From: Marinomonas atlantica
GTDB taxonomy: Bacteria; Pseudomonadota; Gammaproteobacteria; Pseudomonadales; Marinomonadaceae
Length of the DNA stretch: 64,000 bases
Reading direction: 5' to 3'
Assembly: GCF_001639725.1 (NCBI RefSeq)
Contig: NZ_LTAW01000003.1
Span: forward strand, 1 to 64,000
The position numbers and the translations under genes are program-made. Below the pieces are notes generated by a model, which searched no databases, had not been told where the DNA came from, and saw only the letters and a list, made by a program, of their open reading frames with translations. Positions within the stretch are counted from its first letter, which is position 1. Each line of letters opens with the position of its first letter. This document shows, one piece after another, positions 46,848-55,961 of the stretch.

Positions 46848-49022
46848 TTACTTAAATTCGCCTACTTTAAAGAAGAACGTTTCTCCGGTGCTGTCATCAA
46901 CGCCATCGTTATCAGTAATGGCATAGCCGATGTTGTTGGCATCAATGGTAAAGCCTTCGATTTTATCAACAACGATGCCTTTGCCAGCTTGAAGCTCTGG
47001 TAGGAAATCGTATACAAGCTCTTTATGTACTTCAGGTAATGTTGCACCCAGTTTGCCAGTTTTGACAGCGCTTAATTCGACTTTGTATAAGCGTTTTACC
47101 TTAGCCGCTTCAGCAAGTTGATTGTCACGCTCTAGAATGTACAAGTTACCATTATGGGCTGTGATCTCAGACAATCCCATCCAGCCACTTTCCGCTTTTT
47201 CAAGAGGGTAGTGCGCAGCTTCCCATGTTTGATTATCAAGGTCATAAGCTAACAGCTTAGTTTGCTCTTTCGAGTCGTCTTTCCATGGTCGCTGAATGGC
47301 AATCCACAGAGTGTTATCAACCAACGTAATGCCTTCTGCGCCAAAACGTTCTTGCTGTTCTAGTAGTGCTTCAGGGAAAGTAATTGTTTGATCGATGCTG
47401 CCTTTTGTTGTGACATGGTAAATAGCGTGAGGAACTTCTTTCTTTGCATTGCCCTCAGACGCTAACCAATAACCCCCTTCAGGATCGACTGCGATGCCTT
47501 CAAGATCGAGCTTTTCAGCGGCTTTACCGTCTTTAGTAACCGTCATCTTGTGAGTGATTTTCGCAGGAGATTGAGTTGCATCAATCGTGAAGATAGCAGG
47601 TTGAGCAGAGTAGAAGCTATCGTTTACAGCATACAAAGTGCCGGCTTTGTTTAGATCGGCCGCTAAGCCAGACAATGCCCCCCAACCAATAGGTGCGCCG
47701 TGATCATCAAATGTTGAATGGATTTGAGGATAAGTAGGCGCCTTATCGTTTAATTCATATAGCATGACATGAGAGCGTGGCCCTTTGTCTTCAAAAAGGT
47801 CTTCTTCGTTTGCTGTTGCAATGATGTTGCGGCTCGGAATCGCAATAGCGGATTCTGGTGCGATGCCTGATGGCAACATTTGTACAAGTTCAGGTGCTTT
47901 TCCTGTATCGCGGTAGACGCCGATCACTGAGCCCCGCTCAGACATTACAAAAATGTACGTTTCACCATTAAAAGTCGCAACTTCCAAACCTTCAGGTTCC
48001 GCGCCTTTTTTACCAGATCGTTTTTCAGGGTAATGGCCTACACGTACGACTTCGTGTTCAAAGCTAGCACCGCTTTCAAACAATATATCGCCTGCTTTAC
48101 TGAAAATAGTGAAACCGCGTGCACCACCTTTGTAGTCACCTTCGTTGGCAATTACAAAGCGCTCATCATCTAACCATTTAACCGCGTCTGGTTCACGGTT
48201 TACATTATTTAGAGACTCGGTAAATGTTAAGGCACCATCACGTTTAACATCAATCTTAGTTAAATCAACACTACCCGCAGAAAAGTGATTGATAACCTTA
48301 GCATTTTTCGCGTCAATAATAATGAGATGGTTGTTTTCTTGTAGGGTCACAACCACTTCGTTTTTATCATTAAAAGCAACAAATTCTGGCTCTGGATCCG
48401 TTGGAGCAATCTTAGCTAAACCTTCCACCGAAATTTTGTGCGTAGCTTTACATTGTCCAGTTTTGCTGTCGAATTCGATGATGCTGACAAAGCCTGCTGG
48501 CATTTGAGGCATCGCACCATCATTTAGATCTTCATCACGTTCATTTTCGATAGCAACGGCAATGTAACGCCCATCTTTAGACACCGCAACAGAGTCCGGT
48601 TGGCCGCCAAGGTCGCAACGCTGAACAACTTTTTGTGTCGCTTGATCAACGATCGCAAGGTAACCACTTGGCTCTGTGTAGCTTGCTGATGTGTTGACGC
48701 CCGCTATAACCCATTGGCCTACTCCGGCAACAGAAGTTGGTTCGCCTTTTAGGTCAATAAAACCTTTCGCTTTAGGGTTATGAATGTCTTTAATGTCTAC
48801 TAAACCGATACCGCCACGTGGACTGTCAGAATAAATCAAAGTGTTACCATCTTCAGAAGCGGTGATGATTTCAGCTGAGGTAATAGTGTTAATCGACTCT
48901 TTGCCTAGGTTCTGCGCGACAGGGAAGCTTGCTACTCGGTTAAATGACTCGGCAGAAGCTGATAAAGCAGCAGTGGTTAAGCACGTTGCAATTAAAGTGC
49001 GTCGAAAACAAGCACGTAACAT
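46848..49022 (-). CDS. Secreted choice-of-anchor-I / phytase-like esterase protein
   Basis: 724 residues with a Sec signal peptide (SASAESF). The first half is a beta-propeller-like region (GGQPDSVAVSKDGRYIAVAIEN, EPDAVKWLDDERFVIANEGDY, AEPEGLEVATFNGETYIFV) as in choice-of-anchor I proteins. The second half has phytase-like esterase repeats (PIGWGALSGLAADLNKAGTLYAVNDSFY, LDLEGIAVDPEGGYWLASEG, GAEGITLVDNTLWIAIQRP). The protein is periplasmic or extracellular, likely acting on phosphate esters or similar, but the substrate is unproven. It is divergent from the pseudoazurin gene. Confidence 0.8.
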   Translation of the reverse strand: MLRACFRRTLIATCLTTAALSASAESFNRVASFPVAQNLGKESINTITSAEIITASEDGNTLIYSDSPRGGIGLVDIKDIHNPKAKGFIDLKGEPTSVAGVGQWVIAGVNTSASYTEPSGYLAIVDQATQKVVQRCDLGGQPDSVAVSKDGRYIAVAIENERDEDLNDGAMPQMPAGFVSIIEFDSKTGQCKATHKISVEGLAKIAPTDPEPEFVAFNDKNEVVVTLQENNHLIIIDAKNAKVINHFSAGSVDLTKIDVKRDGALTFTESLNNVNREPDAVKWLDDERFVIANEGDYKGGARGFTIFSKAGDILFESGASFEHEVVRVGHYPEKRSGKKGAEPEGLEVATFNGETYIFVMSERGSVIGVYRDTGKAPELVQMLPSGIAPESAIAIPSRNIIATANEEDLFEDKGPRSHVMLYELNDKAPTYPQIHSTFDDHGAPIGWGALSGLAADLNKAGTLYAVNDSFYSAQPAIFTIDATQSPAKITHKMTVTKDGKAAEKLDLEGIAVDPEGGYWLASEGNAKKEVPHAIYHVTTKGSIDQTITFPEALLEQQERFGAEGITLVDNTLWIAIQRPWKDDSKEQTKLLAYDLDNQTWEAAHYPLEKAESGWMGLSEITAHNGNLYILERDNQLAEAAKVKRLYKVELSAVKTGKLGATLPEVHKELVYDFLPELQAGKGIVVDKIEGFTIDANNIGYAITDNDGVDDSTGETFFFKVGEFK

Positions 49023-49217
49023 AGGTAACTCCGTTAGTTGTTTAAATAGATTCCTTTAAAGATACGGTGAGTAGTTTTCAGTTGCGTGCACTTTAAATGA
49101 CGTTTTTATTAAGTGACGAACATTTTTTTTATGGCATATGTGTAAATTAAGAATAACTCTGCGAACCAAAATAAGCGTCTCTGGTCGTATTCTTATTGTA
49201 AAAGTGAGTATTTGTGA

Positions 49218-49658
49218 ATGATGGTATCTAAAGCGTTAGCACTAGGGGTAGGTGTACTGCTAAGTAGCACTGTAATAGCGAAAGATTGGCAAGTTGAGAT
49301 GTTAAGTTACGGCGATAAAGGGCCGATGGTGTTTGAGCCTGATTACATTCATGCTGAAGTAGGTGATACGGTTACTTTTGTGCCAACTCAGCCAGGACAT
49401 CACACTAAGTCTCAATTAACACCAGCAGGGCAAGCGGGTTGGACCTCGAAGTTTAATCAAACCTACTCTGTAGAACTGACCCATGAAGGACTATCATTGT
49501 ATTTCTGTCCGCCTCATTTGATGATGGGCATGGTGGGGGTTATACAAGTAGGAAAGGCTGGTAACCAGGCAAAGTTTGATCAGGCCTATAATGCGATTAA
49601 AGACAAAGTAGTGGTGAATCCAGAACGGTTAGATCTTATAAAGAATCAAATTCAGTAA
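49218..49658 (+). CDS. Pseudoazurin, blue copper protein
   Basis: 146 residues with a signal peptide (STVIAKD). The type 1 copper ligands are visible: His61 of PGHHTKS, Cys97 and His100 of YFCPPH, and Met105 of LMMGM. This is the pseudoazurin arrangement C-x2-H-x4-M. A periplasmic electron carrier, often linked to denitrifying enzymes, though none is in the window. An NnrU-family gene lies 10 kb away. Start 49218 or the next ATG 49221. Single gene with its own terminator. Confidence 0.9.
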   Translation: MMVSKALALGVGVLLSSTVIAKDWQVEMLSYGDKGPMVFEPDYIHAEVGDTVTFVPTQPGHHTKSQLTPAGQAGWTSKFNQTYSVELTHEGLSLYFCPPHLMMGMVGVIQVGKAGNQAKFDQAYNAIKDKVVVNPERLDLIKNQIQ

Positions 49659-49664
49659 ATGAAA

Positions 49665-49690
49665 ACAAGCAGGGTCGTTGCCCTGCTTGT
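49665..49690. terminator. Terminator after pseudoazurin
   Basis: A perfect 10-bp stem (ACAAGCAGGG, 49665-49674, with 49681-49690) with a 6-nt loop lies between convergent stops. Confidence 0.8.
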
Positions 49691-49700
49691 GATTAAATCG

Positions 49701-50792
49701 TTATAGCTCTGTTACAAAAGTACCTTTAGGAGTAACAGGTAAATACTTTTTATAAAAGTCTTGGTAGGCCGCATCAGGGTCCAGATCGCTAAACAATACT
49801 GGATACATGGCTTTTGCATAAAACTGAATCATGGCACCATCAAGGATAGTTCGACATGCACCGTGGTATGCTCCATACATACGATTGTTTTTAACGGCAG
49901 TCAGAGTAGACCATCCGGTACGTTGTTTAAAGCCTTCTAAGCGTTGTTTTGCCGTTGCTTCGTCAACGCCTTGTCCCATGACCATTGAGGTATCACCATT
50001 ACCAGATTCGTAGCCAGTCATCACAATGACATCAGGGTCGGCTGCAATGATTTGTTCAGGATTAAGCTTGCCCCACCATTCGACGTAGGGCGCTGAAATA
50101 TTATTACCACCAGCCATGGTCGAAATAGCGCCCCACATATTCTTACCAAAGGTGTAGCCGACTTCATCGATGCCAGCTGCGCCGTATTCAGTGTATACAG
50201 TTGGCTTAGGTAGGTTTGCTTCTTCAAGACGCTCTTGAATCATATTTAGATTATGTTTGTATTCATTGGCAATTGTTTGAGCTCGTTCTTCTTGGCCTGT
50301 AATAACACCAATAATCTTAGTACTTTTCATATGGCGGTCGACGGTTTGAGCATTATAATCGACTACTATGACAGGGATGCCTGCACTTTCTAGCCTTTCG
50401 ACATCGCTGCCTAGACCTTTAAATTGCCAATCCGCCAGCATAATAAGGTCAGGATTCAAGCTAATAACTTTTTCGACAGAAAAGGTTTTTGTGTCAACGC
50501 GCCCAATGGCTGGAATGTCAGCTAAAGATGGGCGGTGATCAACGTACATTTCCCAATTTGATGGACGAGCTTGCCAAATATATTTAGACATACCGACAAC
50601 ATTGTCATAGGCGGCCTCAGTACCAATCGCCATGTAATCTTCTGGATAAAAGCCCACTACAACACGTTTTGCGGGCGCATCAAAGGTAACTTGGCGGTCT
50701 AATACATCAGATATAGTAATATCCTGCGCAATGCTGAGACTGGATGCTAGGGCGATTGAGGTGAGAGCCACTAATTTTGGCAACATAGTCAT
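49701..50792 (-). CDS. Iron-siderophore ABC transporter substrate-binding protein
   Basis: 363 residues, class III (BtuF/FepB-like) binding protein. After a signal peptide (SSLSIAQD) come ISDVLDRQVTFDAPAKRVVVGFYPEDYMAIG, here given by its parts, SLNPDLIMLADW and VIVVDYNAQ. A helical backbone link between two lobes is typical. It faces the permease gene of the same system across a 191-bp region with two Fur-like sites. The substrate is likely a ferric siderophore or haem-type ligand; the exact ligand is unknown. Confidence 0.82.
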   Translation of the reverse strand: MTMLPKLVALTSIALASSLSIAQDITISDVLDRQVTFDAPAKRVVVGFYPEDYMAIGTEAAYDNVVGMSKYIWQARPSNWEMYVDHRPSLADIPAIGRVDTKTFSVEKVISLNPDLIMLADWQFKGLGSDVERLESAGIPVIVVDYNAQTVDRHMKSTKIIGVITGQEERAQTIANEYKHNLNMIQERLEEANLPKPTVYTEYGAAGIDEVGYTFGKNMWGAISTMAGGNNISAPYVEWWGKLNPEQIIAADPDVIVMTGYESGNGDTSMVMGQGVDEATAKQRLEGFKQRTGWSTLTAVKNNRMYGAYHGACRTILDGAMIQFYAKAMYPVLFSDLDPDAAYQDFYKKYLPVTPKGTFVTEL

Positions 50793-50823
50793 TTCCTTTG
50801 TAGTGTTAGCTGTAAAATATTCT

Positions 50824-50842
50824 ATGAATGAAAATCAATATC
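50824..50842. promoter_or_regulatory. Candidate Fur box 1
   Basis: ATGAATGAAAATCAATATC matches 14 of 19 positions of the Fur consensus (GATAATGATAATCATTATC), by my alignment. It lies 32 bp upstream of the binding-protein start, where repression by iron would be expected. Confidence 0.5.
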
Positions 50843-50880
50843 GAAAACTATTAGTGTTGCATTTTACTGTAATTTTAAAT

Positions 50881-50899
50881 GATTTCGCAAACCATTATC
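50881..50899. promoter_or_regulatory. Candidate Fur box 2
   Basis: GATTTCGCAAACCATTATC matches 13 of 19 Fur consensus positions. It lies about 85 bp before the permease start. Together with box 1 it would allow coordinated iron repression of both transcription units. Confidence 0.4.
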
Positions 50900-50983
50900 G
50901 TTTATACTTCGTTAGCTAACTTTGATCCATTAACTCCTACCCTTTTTCACTTAGCAGTTTAGGGTAGCTTAGAAAATAGATAT

Positions 50984-52039
50984 ATGTTGAATTCCGCCTT
51001 AATTACTGAAGCCGTCAATACACAGCGTCATTTTGAAAAGCGTCGTTGGTTTGTTCTAATGAGTCTATTGTTGTTGTTACTGTGCTCGTTTGTTTTCGAT
51101 ATCGCCACTGGGCCTTCTTTATTAGGTATTCAGGATGTCTTTAATGCATTGCTGAATATGATAGGTCTTCCTGTTGATGTGGCTAGAACAACCGAAGTGA
51201 TCGTGACTAATTTGCGCTTGCCGATTGCTTTAATGGCGGTGGTCGTTGGTGGGTCTCTTGGTGTTGGCGGTGCAGAAATGCAAACCTTATTAAACAATCC
51301 TATGGCAAGCCCCTATACATTAGGCATGGCTGCTGCGGCAGGGTTTGGCGCAGCACTAATGTTGTACGCAGGCTCATTGGGTATGAGTACTGAAATTGCA
51401 GTGCCCATCGGGGCATTTGTCTGTTGTATGTTGTCAGCAAGCCTACTGTTTGGTTTGGCGATGATGCGACATATCACATCGGGTCAATTAATTTTGTCTG
51501 GCATTGCGTTATTATTTCTTTTTCAATCACTTTTGTCTTTAGTGCAGTTTGTTTCATCTCCTGAACTGAGTCAGCAAATACTATTTTGGTTGTTCGGCAG
51601 TTTGACGAAAGCGTCATGGAGCAATGTTGCCATTACCGCAGTTGTTACTTTGGGCTGTACAGCAATATTAATGAAAGACTCATGGAAATTAACAGCATTA
51701 AGGCTAGGTGAAGAGCGTGCTAAGAGCTTAGGCGTCAATGTCACTCGGTTACGTTTGAAAACATTGATTCTTGTCGCTGTTATGACCGCAACTGCAACCA
51801 GTTTTGTTGGTATTATTGGCTTTATCGGCATTGTGGCTCCAAATATTGCTCGAATACTGGTTGGAGAAGATCAACGCTACTTCTTGCCACTATCGTTTTT
51901 GGTCGGGGCATTCCTATTATCCAGTGCCTCTGTATTATCGAAGGTGATTGTACCGGGGGCGTTGTTTCCCATAGGGATTGTAACGGCCATCATTGGGGTG
52001 CCGTTTTTCTTTTGGTTAATTATTGGTAAGAGGCGTTGA
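50984..52039 (+). CDS. Iron chelate ABC transporter permease (FecCD family)
   Basis: 351 residues with about nine to ten membrane segments. Family motifs include LRLPIALMAVVVGGSLGVGGAEMQTLLNNPMASPYTLGMAAAAGFG (by its parts) and the coupling loop LGEERAKSLGVNV. GFIGIVAPNIARILVG is also characteristic. ATG 50984 is the first start. The ATPase gene follows with 2 bp between stop and start. Confidence 0.88.
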   Translation: MLNSALITEAVNTQRHFEKRRWFVLMSLLLLLLCSFVFDIATGPSLLGIQDVFNALLNMIGLPVDVARTTEVIVTNLRLPIALMAVVVGGSLGVGGAEMQTLLNNPMASPYTLGMAAAAGFGAALMLYAGSLGMSTEIAVPIGAFVCCMLSASLLFGLAMMRHITSGQLILSGIALLFLFQSLLSLVQFVSSPELSQQILFWLFGSLTKASWSNVAITAVVTLGCTAILMKDSWKLTALRLGEERAKSLGVNVTRLRLKTLILVAVMTATATSFVGIIGFIGIVAPNIARILVGEDQRYFLPLSFLVGAFLLSSASVLSKVIVPGALFPIGIVTAIIGVPFFFWLIIGKRR

Positions 52040-52041
52040 AC

Positions 52042-52878
52042 ATGTTGGAAGTTCGCAATTTATCGCTAGCGTTTGATGACCTTGTGTTAGCGGATGATAT
52101 GAATTTTACGCTTGAAGCGGGCAAAACACATGTCATTATTGGGCCGAACGGCACTGGTAAAAGCTCCTTATTGAAAACATTGTTTGGTGATATCCAACCA
52201 CAATCTGGCGAAGTGTTATACCAAGGGATGGCCTTAACGAAGGCGACGATTAACCCATGGCGTCAATGTTTTGGGTATATGCCTCAGGACATTAATCTTG
52301 ATGTGGGTCTCAGTGTGTTAGAAGTGGTTCTACTTGGCCAATTGAATGCATTATCGCTAAAACTGGGAGACAGTCTTTTAGAAGAAGCACTTCAGGCTTT
52401 GGATCAAATAGGTCTATTGCATTTGGCTAATCGAGATGTCAGAACTTTGAGTGGTGGACAGTGTCAGATGATCCTGTTTGCACAAGCACTTATGCGTAAA
52501 CCTGAAATTTTGATGCTGGACGAGCCTGTTAGTGCGTTAGATCTTCACTTTCAGCAGGTGCTTTTGGATCATCTTGATCAGCAAACTAAGCAGAAAAGCT
52601 GGATTTCACTGATGATCTTGCATGACCTAAACTTAGCGGCGCAATACGCGGATAACTTGTTGGTATTAAAAGGTGGAAAAGTAGTCGCGCAAGGTGTTCC
52701 CAAGGACGTTTTGACGTCTGATTTAATCGAGGACGTGTACGGGGTCAAAGCGGACATTCAGCTCGATAGCTTAGGTGTTCCTTTTGTAAGAACCCAACGA
52801 CGCGGTGCGAGAGCATTTATGTCAATGAAAGACACACTTGTCACCTCAGAACAGTCTACTAAAGAACGAGCTCTGTAG
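52042..52878 (+). CDS. Iron chelate ABC transporter, ATP-binding subunit
   Basis: 278 residues. Walker A GPNGTGKSS, signature LSGGQCQM, Walker B ILMLDEPVSALD and the H-loop LHDLNLA, all of the FepC type. ATG 52042 follows AGAGGCG; an in-frame TTG at 52036 is less likely. The Gln of QCQM follows the usual LSGGQ. It completes the iron importer with the permease and the divergent binding protein. Confidence 0.88.
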   Translation: MLEVRNLSLAFDDLVLADDMNFTLEAGKTHVIIGPNGTGKSSLLKTLFGDIQPQSGEVLYQGMALTKATINPWRQCFGYMPQDINLDVGLSVLEVVLLGQLNALSLKLGDSLLEEALQALDQIGLLHLANRDVRTLSGGQCQMILFAQALMRKPEILMLDEPVSALDLHFQQVLLDHLDQQTKQKSWISLMILHDLNLAAQYADNLLVLKGGKVVAQGVPKDVLTSDLIEDVYGVKADIQLDSLGVPFVRTQRRGARAFMSMKDTLVTSEQSTKERAL

Positions 52879-52959
52879 TTTTCTACCGGCGCTGCTTATT
52901 CAAATAAAGGCTTAGCATTTTATCCTAAGCTCATTTATATAAAGACAACTCTTAATTAT

Positions 52960-54183
52960 ATGAATACAAATCATTTCTTAGCAGACTGGCGCCAACTCTC
53001 TGCGGCCGGTCGTGTCTTAGTGATTAATGGCTTTTCCTTCAATCTTGGATTTTACATGTTGCTGCCGTATCTTGCCGATCATCTGCAGCGAAACTTAGGG
53101 CTAAGTCCTTGGCATGTTGGTTTAGTAATTGGTCTTCGAGTATTAAGCCAACAGGGCTTATTTCTAGTGGGGGGGACATTAGGTGATTATTTAGGCTACC
53201 GGCGTTTAATCTTGATGGGATGCCTAGTTCGAGTGGCTGGATTTGTATTATTAGGTTTTGCTGCCAATTTGCCCCTATTGTTACTTGGGGCCTTTTTGAC
53301 GGGGTTTGCTGGTGCTTTGTTTACGCCCTCAAGTAATGCATATTTGGCCTACGAAGCACCTGACCAAGTTCGCCGGGATCGAATTTTCGCTATGCAAAAC
53401 TGGACCAGTGAGGCAGGGATGTTTTTAGGGCCTTTAGTGGGGATTTCTCTGGTTAGCTTAAGCTTCCAATGGGTAGGCTTAGGAGCTGCATTGCTATTTA
53501 CCATTCTGTTTGTCATTCAATGGCGCTTTTTACCTGATTTAGCGGAACAAGAGAAGCGAGGTGGACAGGAGGCTTCATTTTGGCAACAGTGGCATTCTAT
53601 GTTCTTGAATCGCCAGTTTATGAAGTTCATTGCTTGTGCTTGTGCATTCCATTTATTTTTCCATCAATTGTATTTATCGCTTCCCAGTGAAGTGGAGCAG
53701 CGAGGCTTGGGAACGGATGTAATTACTTGGGTCTTCATGACATCATCTATTATGGGGATTTTGCTGCAAATGCCGATCAGTCGTTGGGTAGCGAATGGCA
53801 TGGGCAGTGCTAAAGCTATGGGTCTGGGAATCTTTTTGATGGGGAACGCTTCGCTGTTTTTCCTCGTACAAGTGACACAATTTTCTGGGGCAAATTTTAT
53901 CGCTTACGCTATTATGTTTAGCCTTGGTTCAATGCTTGTTTTACCTCTACTTGGATCATATGTCCCTAAGTTTTGTCATAAATCGGAGCTAGGCAGTTAC
54001 TATGGGCTGTATTCCTGTGTGGGAGGTGTAGCTGCTTTTACAGGAAACGTAGGCGTTGGAGCACTTTTATCAATGGATTCTATTCCGAGAGAGCTTGTTT
54101 GGATAAGTTTTGCTCTTATCGCATCAATAGCGGGTTACAATTTGTATCGTCAGGTCAAACGCTTTGACTTAGCATCTCGATAA
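52960..54183 (+). CDS. MFS transporter in the iron-uptake cluster
   Basis: 407 residues, about twelve membrane segments. Early loop VGGTLGDYLGYRRLILMG is the usual MFS motif A. ALLGAFLTGFAGALFTPSS-type helices are also seen. It lies 81 bp after the iron ATPase on the same strand, so it is probably in the same operon. Likely roles are siderophore export or release, or import of the ferri-siderophore, by analogy to EntS-type neighbours. No biosynthesis gene or TonB receptor is present here. A strong terminator follows. Confidence 0.8.
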   Translation: MNTNHFLADWRQLSAAGRVLVINGFSFNLGFYMLLPYLADHLQRNLGLSPWHVGLVIGLRVLSQQGLFLVGGTLGDYLGYRRLILMGCLVRVAGFVLLGFAANLPLLLLGAFLTGFAGALFTPSSNAYLAYEAPDQVRRDRIFAMQNWTSEAGMFLGPLVGISLVSLSFQWVGLGAALLFTILFVIQWRFLPDLAEQEKRGGQEASFWQQWHSMFLNRQFMKFIACACAFHLFFHQLYLSLPSEVEQRGLGTDVITWVFMTSSIMGILLQMPISRWVANGMGSAKAMGLGIFLMGNASLFFLVQVTQFSGANFIAYAIMFSLGSMLVLPLLGSYVPKFCHKSELGSYYGLYSCVGGVAAFTGNVGVGALLSMDSIPRELVWISFALIASIAGYNLYRQVKRFDLASR

Positions 54184-54195
54184 CTCCAGGACATA

Positions 54196-54223
54196 AAAAA
54201 GCCCGTGTTAAAACGGGCTTTTT
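54196..54223. terminator. Bidirectional terminator after the MFS gene
   Basis: A perfect 11-bp stem (AAAAAGCCCGT, 54196-54206, with 54213-54223) with flanking A and T tracts, between convergent genes. Confidence 0.9.
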
Positions 54224-54240
54224 ATACTGTAAACAATAAG

Positions 54241-54819
54241 TTAGAAGCGGTATTCTACACCAACACTTGCTTGGTTGAAGTTCGTGTCAAAGTCTGTATC
54301 TTGAATGTTACTTGCTGCTTCATCTGCGTTAAGGTTGGCATCGTACCACGCATACTGAGCATTAAGTAGCAACTGATCGGACAGCTTAAAGTTAAAACCT
54401 GCACCTAAAAACAGAGCTTCATCATCTGAACTACCATTAAAGCCCGCAACTGAATAATCTGTTTCATACCAGACCTGACCTGCTTTGGCGAAGAACTCGA
54501 TAGAGTCAGTTAAAGGCAAAATACCTTTTACTGCTGCACTGTAGCCATCTGTTTCAGCACTGGCTATACCACTACCATAAGAGCCAAAGTCAGTGTAAGC
54601 GCCTTCTAATGCCATGTACTGATTAAAGCGGTAACCAATTATACCTTGCCAAACGTCATTGTTGTCGTCGAAGTCATCGTCACCATCTACTTTAAGATAG
54701 CCATAATTACCGCCAACGTATAAGCCACTTTCATTCGTGTTCCAGTCTTGAGCCTGAGCCGCTGATGCAAAAGATGTAAGGGCAAGAGCACTGGCTAGAA
54801 TAGGCATTACTTTTTTCAT
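54241..54819 (-). CDS. Outer-membrane beta-barrel porin family protein
   Basis: 192 residues from ATG 54819, which has GGAG upstream. Signal peptide ends FASAAQAQD. The mature part is an eight-stranded OmpA-like barrel, with ESGLYVGGNYGYLKV, GYRFNQYMALEGAYTDFG and a C-terminal ASVGVEYRF ending in Phe, the usual assembly signal. It is rich in Asp (DGDDDFDDNNDV), which could bind cations. Function unknown. A longer frame to 54840 is rejected. Confidence 0.8.
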   Translation of the reverse strand: MKKVMPILASALALTSFASAAQAQDWNTNESGLYVGGNYGYLKVDGDDDFDDNNDVWQGIIGYRFNQYMALEGAYTDFGSYGSGIASAETDGYSAAVKGILPLTDSIEFFAKAGQVWYETDYSVAGFNGSSDDEALFLGAGFNFKLSDQLLLNAQYAWYDANLNADEAASNIQDTDFDTNFNQASVGVEYRF

Positions 54820-54999
54820 TGTATTACTCCTTGTGACCAATTTTTTTTGAACGGTTTCAGTGTTGACTGAATTAAAAATGGAGTAAATACAAACTGCTGC
54901 GTCTTCTCTTTTGATGTGCTGTTGCTTCAGCTTACGTGCATGAAGTTGTCAAAATAGTAGTAACTTTAATGTTTCTTGACATGTTTTATAAAGCATAAA

Positions 55000-55029
55000 A
55001 AAGCCCTAATGACATGCCATTAGGGCTTT
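55000..55029 (-). terminator. Terminator of the OmpW gene
   Basis: A perfect 12-bp stem (AAAGCCCTAATG, 55000-55011, with 55018-55029) is followed on the minus strand by a T tract, 26 bp beyond the stop. Confidence 0.88.
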
Positions 55030-55055
55030 AGAAAAGCAAAACAGTGAATGAAAAC

Positions 55056-55682
55056 TTAGAAAGTGTAGCCAACGCTTGCCATAACAGACACTGGGTCGAT
55101 ATCTAGATCGCCCGTAGCATTTCCATTGATAGTCACATCAGTGTTGATATCCATGTACCAAACTGAAGCGTTTACGAATAGATTATCAGTGATGTTGTAG
55201 TCAACACCAGCTTGGAATGCTAAGCCAAAAGAATCATCAAGACTTAGTGTGTCATTCTGGCCATTACTATCAAGATCCACAGAAAGCTTTTCATCAAAGA
55301 ATATTGTGTAGTTCAGGCCTGCACCTACGTATGGGCGAACAGCGCTGTCCGCTTGGCCGAAGTAGTATTGCCCCATTAGTGACGGTGGTAAATGGGAAGT
55401 CTCACCAACTTTCGTACCTCCAGCTGTAATGTCATGAGTAAATGGGGTTGCAGCTAGAAGCTCAATACCAATGTTATCAGTGTACATGTAAGTTGCAGTT
55501 AGGCCGATTTGTAGGTTGTCATCTACGTCCAAGTCCAGACCTGCACCTGTGTTGTCGCTTACACTTGGCATAACACTGACTAGACCGCCACGAACAAACA
55601 TGTCACCAGCTTCGTGAGCCATAGCAGATGGTGCGCTAACGATTGCAGCAGAAAGTAGAGCAAATTTAGTTACAGATTTCAT
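55056..55682 (-). CDS. ompW: OmpW family outer-membrane protein
   Basis: 208 residues from ATG 55682 (GGAGAC upstream). After the signal peptide (APSAMAHEAGD) come the OmpW hallmarks: FVRGGLVSVMPS, NIGIELLAATPFTHDI, LPPSLMGQYYFG and RPYVGAGLNYT, ending ASVGYTF. OmpW is an eight-stranded barrel with a hydrophobic channel, linked to transport of small hydrophobic compounds. Single gene with its own terminator. Confidence 0.88.
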   Translation of the reverse strand: MKSVTKFALLSAAIVSAPSAMAHEAGDMFVRGGLVSVMPSVSDNTGAGLDLDVDDNLQIGLTATYMYTDNIGIELLAATPFTHDITAGGTKVGETSHLPPSLMGQYYFGQADSAVRPYVGAGLNYTIFFDEKLSVDLDSNGQNDTLSLDDSFGLAFQAGVDYNITDNLFVNASVWYMDINTDVTINGNATGDLDIDPVSVMASVGYTF

Positions 55683-55931
55683 ATCAATGTCTCCTGATGG
55701 ACGCAAGTAAGATGTGCTAACCATACGCCTTAGCAGGATAAAGAAATTAACCTAGATCAATTTATGAGAGATACGTGTGTGCAATAAGAGATATTTATTA
55801 ATCTATGTCATGAAAATTGGCTGAATGAGGGGAGGCAAGCACCGCATGCTGAAGTTATGCGTGATTCACTCTTTTTTATATCTAACTAGAAATACACTTT
55901 GTAGTGGTTATATCTACGCATTTAAGTATAA

Positions 55932-55956
55932 AAAACCGCTACAGAGTAGCGGTTTT
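55932..55956 (-). terminator. Terminator of opgGH
   Basis: A perfect 11-bp stem (AAAACCGCTAC, 55932-55942, with 55946-55956) with a 3-nt loop and, on the minus strand, T residues following. It lies 5 bp beyond the opgH stop. Confidence 0.88.
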
Positions 55957-55961
55957 GGGTG

